From positions 6,973,801 to 7,037,800 of the forward strand of contig JADCRB010000016.1 in the NCBI GenBank assembly GCA_021464245.1: DNA of 64,000 nt, written 5' to 3'. The DNA comes from Carallia brachiata. Taxonomy: Eukaryota; Streptophyta; Magnoliopsida; Malpighiales; Rhizophoraceae. Numbering within the stretch: position 1 is the stretch's first letter; each line of letters opens with the position of its first letter. A model generated the notes under the pieces. The model saw nothing but the letters and a program-made list of their open reading frames with translations. It made no database searches and was not told the origin of the DNA. The translations under genes and the position numbers were made by a program. Below are positions 58,645-64,000 of the stretch, piece after piece.

Positions 58645-59973
58645 ATGGCATTGGCAGTGGCACCCATCAAAAGCCAAACCCCCATTTTGCATTCCCATTC
58701 TATCCCCATCACATTAACCTATTTACTCCTCCTTTCCTTCTTCCTCAGCACCACCACCACCACCACCACCACAACTCCCACTCTAGCCATCAACATCACC
58801 ACCCTCCTCTCCCCCTACCCTGACCTCTCCTCCTTCACCGCCCTCCTCTCCTCCGTCCCCTCCCTCTCCGCCGACCTCTCCCGCCGCTCCTCCCTCACCC
58901 TCTTGGCCGTCCCCAACGCCTACCTCTCCTCCTCCGTGGAGCTCACGCGCCACCTCTCCCCCTCCTCCCTTTCCGACCTCCTCAGCTACCATGTCCTCCT
59001 GCAGTACCTCTCCTGGTCCGACCTCCACCAGATCCCTCCCTCCGGCGTCCTCATCACCACCCTATTCCAAACCACCGGCCGCGCCTCCTCCAACTTCGGC
59101 TCCGTTAACATCACCCGAAACCCCGCCACCAACACCACAAACCATCCACTCTCCGGCGCCCTACTCCCTGTCTAACGCCACCGTTCTATCCTTAATCAAA
59201 ACCGTTCCGTACAACATCACCATCATATCCATTAATTCCCTTCTCGTCCCTTACGGGTTCGATCTCATGGAGTCTGACGCAAGGCCATTGCTGGGCCTAA
59301 ATATAACGAAGGCACTCATCGATGGGCACAATTTTTTTGTGGCGGCGTCGATGCTATCGGCTTCTGGGGTTGTGGAGGAATTCGAAGCGACGAAGGCGGC
59401 GCGGGAATCACCCTTTTTGTCCCCACCGATGCCGCATTTGCAGATCTGCCGGCCACCGTGGAGTTGCAGTCACTGCCGGCGGATAAAAAAGCGGTGGTTC
59501 TAAAATTCCATGTTTTGCATTCCTACTATCCGTTGGGTTCGCTTCAGTCGATTGTGAACCCGGTCGAGCCTACATTGGCCACCGAGCAAATGGGGGCCGG
59601 AAGTTACACGCTCAACATCTCCAGAAACAATGGATCGGTGGCGATCGACACCGGGATAGTTCAGGCGACGGTGACCCAGACCGTTTTTGACGAGAACCCT
59701 GTTGCCATTTTTGGAATATCCAAAGTTTTGTTGCCAAGGGAGATTTTTGGGAAGAATCCATTGCTGACGGCCAAACCAGGGAACACTGAGACGGCGGAGG
59801 CTCAGCCGCCGGATTCCTCTCTTTCGCCGGAGATTTCACCGGGATCGAACGCTCAACCTTCCCATCTTTCATCGCCGTCAGGGTTCGGAGACGACACGAA
59901 CTCTGGAGCCGAAGTCGGATTGCAAAGCTTCGTTCTTGGTCTGTCTTGTATAGGATTGTATTTACTGGTATGA
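58645..59973 (+). CDS. FLA4/SOS5-like fasciclin arabinogalactan protein, two frameshifts
   Basis: Intronless. The ATG at 58645 gives a signal peptide (hydrophobic 22-35, YLLLLSFFL) and a Thr run (36-44). A first fasciclin domain contains SSLTLLAVPNAYL and LSDLLSYHVLLQYLS. The frame breaks near 59140. The +1-related frame then reads NATVLSLIKTVPYNITI and LNITKALIDGHNFFVAASML, and returns to the first frame near 59395 with TLFVPTDAAFADLP. The second fasciclin domain ends in VAIFGISKVLLPREIFG. A Pro/Ser-rich stretch and a hydrophobic end (LGLSCIGLYLLV) fit a GPI-anchor signal. FLA4 acts at the plasma membrane/wall in root growth and salt tolerance. Total length, about 440 codons, matches the family. 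The two shifts cancel in net frame, but a stop (TAA at about 59173) lies between them. Sequence error or true loss cannot be told apart here. Confidence 0.85.
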
Positions 59974-62900
59974 ATTATAATTATTTTTCTTTCCTCGTAA
60001 TTATTATATTATTATTAGTAATTATTTTTTGTAATGCCTGATTGTTGATTGAATTTGGCTCAAAAAGCAGCCAGCTTTTTATTTTCTTTTTCCCTCTTTT
60101 CATATTCTTTTTTTCTTCTTCTTCTAGGTTCTGTAAGTGGGCTTTTCTCCAATTGTTCTTAAATAATTGAATTTTAAGGGCGTAAATTTTTTCTTTACAC
60201 TGCTTGTTCTCTGACAATCTTTGTATTCTTGGCTAATAGTGAGCGATGGAATTATAGAAGTTCAATTTTGTTGTCTGTAACTGAAATTGTTTAGATAAAG
60301 TTGCAACCTTGAAGTTGAAGCATAAAAACTCCCAGGTTTACTGGCTTCTAATCTACGGTATGCCAAGAGCAGATGGCTCTGTTGATGCCTTGTGGAGTAG
60401 GGACTAAAAGTTGAAGGAAAAAAGGGGCAAAGATTGCAAATTTTGCATTAAATTTATGGGATGCACAAAACCCAGCTGCGAAGTTTTGAGGCAGGAGTGG
60501 CATACAACGATACAATACAACCTTAGCCTTGTTTTTTTTGGTAAGCTAGACCCAATCTTTGAACAACACATCAGCGAGGTGTGAGATGACTCACCAACCG
60601 ACTAGTAGAAAGCGTGAACGGCAGAAATGGAATGAAGCCGACATCGCAAAGTCAAAGTCCAAGTCTTTCTTGGTGTGTGGGTCCTGTTTTTGAAATTGGA
60701 AATATTATGAAATATGATTTGAGTAATAATAAAATGATAAAAATTGATAAATGATTGAAATTTTAAAAAATATAAATTATTAAATAATATTAAATAATTT
60801 ATATAATTATTTTATTTTTATTTATAATTAAATTGTGCAGTTAAGCTCGGTTGAAAATTTAATTATTCCAAACCACACAGCCACTAACAGGTTAGACGCC
60901 GATCACATCTCCCACACCACGCCAGAAAAGTATGATCAACAGTTATTGAATGAATCAATGGATTTAGTACTATTAGAATTTTATAAAATATTAAATAAAA
61001 AATATTATTATTTTAAATAATTTATATTTTTATTATAGTTATATAAAATATATTAATTATTATAATTTAGATATTATATAAATAATTTTTTATATGTGAG
61101 CCCTATTAATAAAAAGCATGGCTGTATCTGAGGTGGCATGCCAGTCATTCTTAATAATTTCTCAGCCCAATTTGCCTTCTTGGATCCCCAAGCCATGTGA
61201 AGTCATAAAGCTCTCATTCTTTTCTGGTAGAACTCCAGAATTCTCAGGGCTACCGAGGAGCCACAGCCTCTACAAATTTTGGCTTTTTTTTTGGGGGGGG
61301 GCTTGGTTTGCTAGAAGTAACTTGGCGTCTGCAGCAGATGCCAAGAGGGGATTGCAATGATAACTATAATTCTGTTTTGGTCGACCACCAACCATTTAGT
61401 TGATCCAAATGGGCACATATTGCCAACCGAGGCAAGTGATTAATTTATTGCAAGAGTAGTGGATGACAGAATGCAGGTTTCTGGGGTCCACAAGCTTTGG
61501 ACGGTCCTGATGTCAGATGAGATGAAAAGCTTTCTGGCACCCTCCACGCATATCTGCGGACTGCGGGTAAGATGTTGCTTTGGATTTTGGCGTGGCGGAC
61601 AGCGTACGGCCAGATCTATTGGTGACCGAAGCCATTTGGCTTGGGAATCTACAGTGCGAATACGTACATGACCATTGGCGTACTGTAATCTTATTCGATG
61701 GGTCCCCCTTTGTTTAGATAAGTTTCCGATATTACAAGACAAATGTCAACGAATTGATCAGCGAAAAAACCTAATTATGCGATGATTAAAAGTGGACCGG
61801 ACCCACAATTTCCCCCGACTTATTAAGCGCATCTGGATCATTTGATTGCAAAATTAAAGACCCAATAATAATTAGATCTCATCCTTTGTTTTCTTTAATA
61901 TCAATGATCCAAAGGTATACAGATCATGTCATTGATGACATGTGAGAAAATGTAATCAAATACCTGCAATTAGTTAGAATTCCCTACATAAATTATATCT
62001 GCAAAGCTTAGGCCACCTTTTTTTTTTTTTTTTTGGTGAATTGTAGGGAAATGGACCTAACCATAAATGCCATTTGAATTCAAATTTCATATTTCATTCA
62101 TAACAGTTGACCATCAAATATATTTAGAGTACTATTATATGGGCATATTCTATAATTATATTCCATCCAAACTCCTTAGTTTTTATTTTTTATTAAAAAA
62201 TATATTTTAAATGTGTTTAGTGTAACGCTAAATATATTTAATATCATTTTAAACTTTGATTGCAAAAAATTTTTAATTTTTTTTTTGTTAAGGCAATATG
62301 ACTACCGTATGACTACTGTATGACTATAGAATATGTCCACAAACTTTTTCTGATATATTTAATAGTTAAGCTCATCAGAACTGAATCTAAAAGTTATGTT
62401 ATTTATTTATATAAGTTTTATTTTTCTAAGATTGTTCAGTATTCAACTTAATAAGCTGAGTAATCTAAACTGACCCAAATAAAACTCCAAAGGGAGGTAA
62501 AGAAGTCACCCAACAAATATTTAAAACGACTATATTCTCAAGTTTTGAATCCCAACTTTTAATTAAACGACAGCGGATCTCCACTATTTGTATTAGTGTC
62601 TACTGGTTATTTATTTATATTTAATATATTGAAACCATACTTATGTTAATAACTATGTGGAAGCCCATCAAACTTACGGTTTTGAGGGGGTTCTGCTTCG
62701 AGAGCCCAAAAGACCCAAAAAATGGAAATCGAACAACGGACCAAGCAGGGACACATGTACCTGGATTTTTTGGCTTCGTGCAAAGGTGAAGTACACTATG
62801 ACGAATCCAGGGAGACATAGTCCATAAAAAGCCCTCTTATAGGCTGTTTTGTTGTTTTCAGCCCATAACAACTACGGTCATATGGAACTTGTGCTTTCTC

Positions 62901-64000
62901 TTTTGAATTGTATTTTTAGAAGAATAATAAACTCCTATTATACAGTTCACTACCTAACAAACCTATTAATAGGCAAAAAAAAAAAAAGAAAAAAAGGTAA
63001 CCGAGTTTTTCATTCTTCTTCCTCTTCTTCTTCTCTTTTTTTTTTGGGAGAGAACGCAAAAGTTAAATGTTGATCGTTTATACTGAAAATTTTTGCATCA
63101 AATAGCTACGGCGTGCTCAATAAGAAAAAATGAACCCACAAAAAAAAGTCAATTGAGCAATTTTGAGAATTGATCAAGTAGAAGTTCAATATGGGTCTGC
63201 ATTAGGCTCCAAGCGAACATCACTGGCAGTCAAACGTATGAAAGAAACCGAAGGCCAATGAATCAGTAACTTGCTGAAGCTGTCACAATAATCTCAATTT
63301 TTGGCATTTGCTACGTTAATGTTTGATATGCGATTCTTTTTGGATCTCACCTATCAATTTAACTTTCTGTATTGATAGTTTCCTTAGTACTATAACCCCT
63401 TTATGATTAAAAGTAATGAGTTTAAATAAGACAATTCAATTAATTTGTGTGTAATAAACGTTTTAGAATTTAATAGAAGATTTATTTTTTAGTATCACTC
63501 AATTGTTTGAATTGAATTGATTCTTGTTACGTACAATGGCTTAAAATGTAAACCACCAAAATTTTTTTCACAATCAAGACTAAGAAAAGGAAACACAAGA
63601 GAAAGAGAGAGAATTGAAACAAGAAGGGGGCAAAACAATGGGCGAAGTTTCTAATATCACAGGTATGAAACCAAGATGTGGATAGCATTTGGTAGTGGGC
63701 TATTATAGTGGTGGCGTTAATGGTGGAGGTGGTGATGGTGGTGTTTGCTGATAGTTCATGACAATGACTATGGTGGCCATAAATTCCTTTTGGGTCAAAC
63801 ACTCTGGATTGTGTTCGCCCAATGGCCAACATAAATTCTATAAAATATCTTCATATTGGACTTGCATATGTTTTCTAACACAATATTATTCTCATTCCGT
63901 AAACTTACGGATTAAGTTACCTTGACCTAACCAAAAATCAACATTTTTCTGTATGGATTGATGGATGGACTGAGCAGACAAGGTTCCTGTTTTGAATTTG
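59974..64000. other. Intergenic, no gene recognised
   Basis: Begins with the FLA4 3' UTR. AT-rich with scattered frames of 60-100 codons lacking domains. Contains the inverted-repeat element at 62140-62340, a G run near 61290-61301 and a gtggtgg-rich spot at 63700-63742. Confidence 0.5.
62140..62340. repeat. Small inverted-repeat element with 11-bp internal repeats
   Basis: Left end tgggcatattctataattat and right end (reverse complement) gtggacatattctatagtca. Near the right end tatgactac(c/t)g occurs three times with an 11-bp period (62298-62328). About 200 bp, no frame, no clear target duplication. Confidence 0.6.

Noticed and set aside
58783..59028. Antisense Gly/Glu-rich frame inside the FLA4-like gene
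   Set aside because: It is the complement of Pro/Ser/Thr/Leu codons with high GC. The sense strand gives a clear fasciclin domain.

Overview
The window is nuclear DNA from a flowering plant, most likely a eudicot. It is AT-rich, its genes have GT-AG introns, and it encodes plant families: an ATL-type RING-H2 protein, OEP16-1, a P-type PPR protein, a type-2 metallothionein, an organellar Obg GTPase, a DUF4378/TRM-like protein and an FLA4/SOS5-like fasciclin arabinogalactan protein. The sequence does not fix the species.

Layout. 1-5011: gene-free, with the decayed C-terminal end of a hAT transposase. 5012-17681: a minus-strand complex of Ty3/gypsy elements with dual RNase H, which points to the Tat lineage. 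It has four LTR copies (A 5012-5810, B 12977-13463, C 13780-14722, D 16876-17681), two of them joined to internal sequence through single N bases, plus gag and pol remnants with many lesions. Between integrase and the polypurine tract, the element ending in LTR A carries an intronless WUSCHEL-like homeobox reading frame (7356-6730). It encodes a homeodomain, a WUS-box (TLPLFP) and a C-terminal LxLxLxL repressor-type motif, interrupted only by one in-frame TGA. This is the most remarkable object in the window.

17682-26589: an ATL RING-H2 gene, a frameshifted CXIP4-like zinc-knuckle pseudogene, an orphan SGT1 first-exon fragment and foldback elements. 26590-32771: three well-formed genes, OEP16-1 (six exons, +), PPR (two exons, -) and metallothionein (three exons, -). 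32772-40531: intergenic, with a local duplication and a complete non-autonomous hAT element (37994-39212, 8-bp target duplication). 40532-48276: an Obg GTPase locus with intact early exons but a last exon full of frameshifts, then a four-exon DUF4378 gene with a SINE-like insertion in its first intron. 48277-58400: gene-free, with a roughly 1-kb poly(A)-tailed non-LTR insertion bounded by a target duplication (52545-53550) and small inverted-repeat elements. 58401-59973: an FLA4-like gene with two frameshifts. 59974-64000: no gene recognised.

The host genes are independent loci, not an operon. PPR, metallothionein and Obg in this order may be conserved microsynteny with Arabidopsis chromosome 1 (from memory). 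Several lesions are one-base losses next to homopolymers, so assembly or sequencing indels must be excluded before Obg and FLA4 are called pseudogenes.
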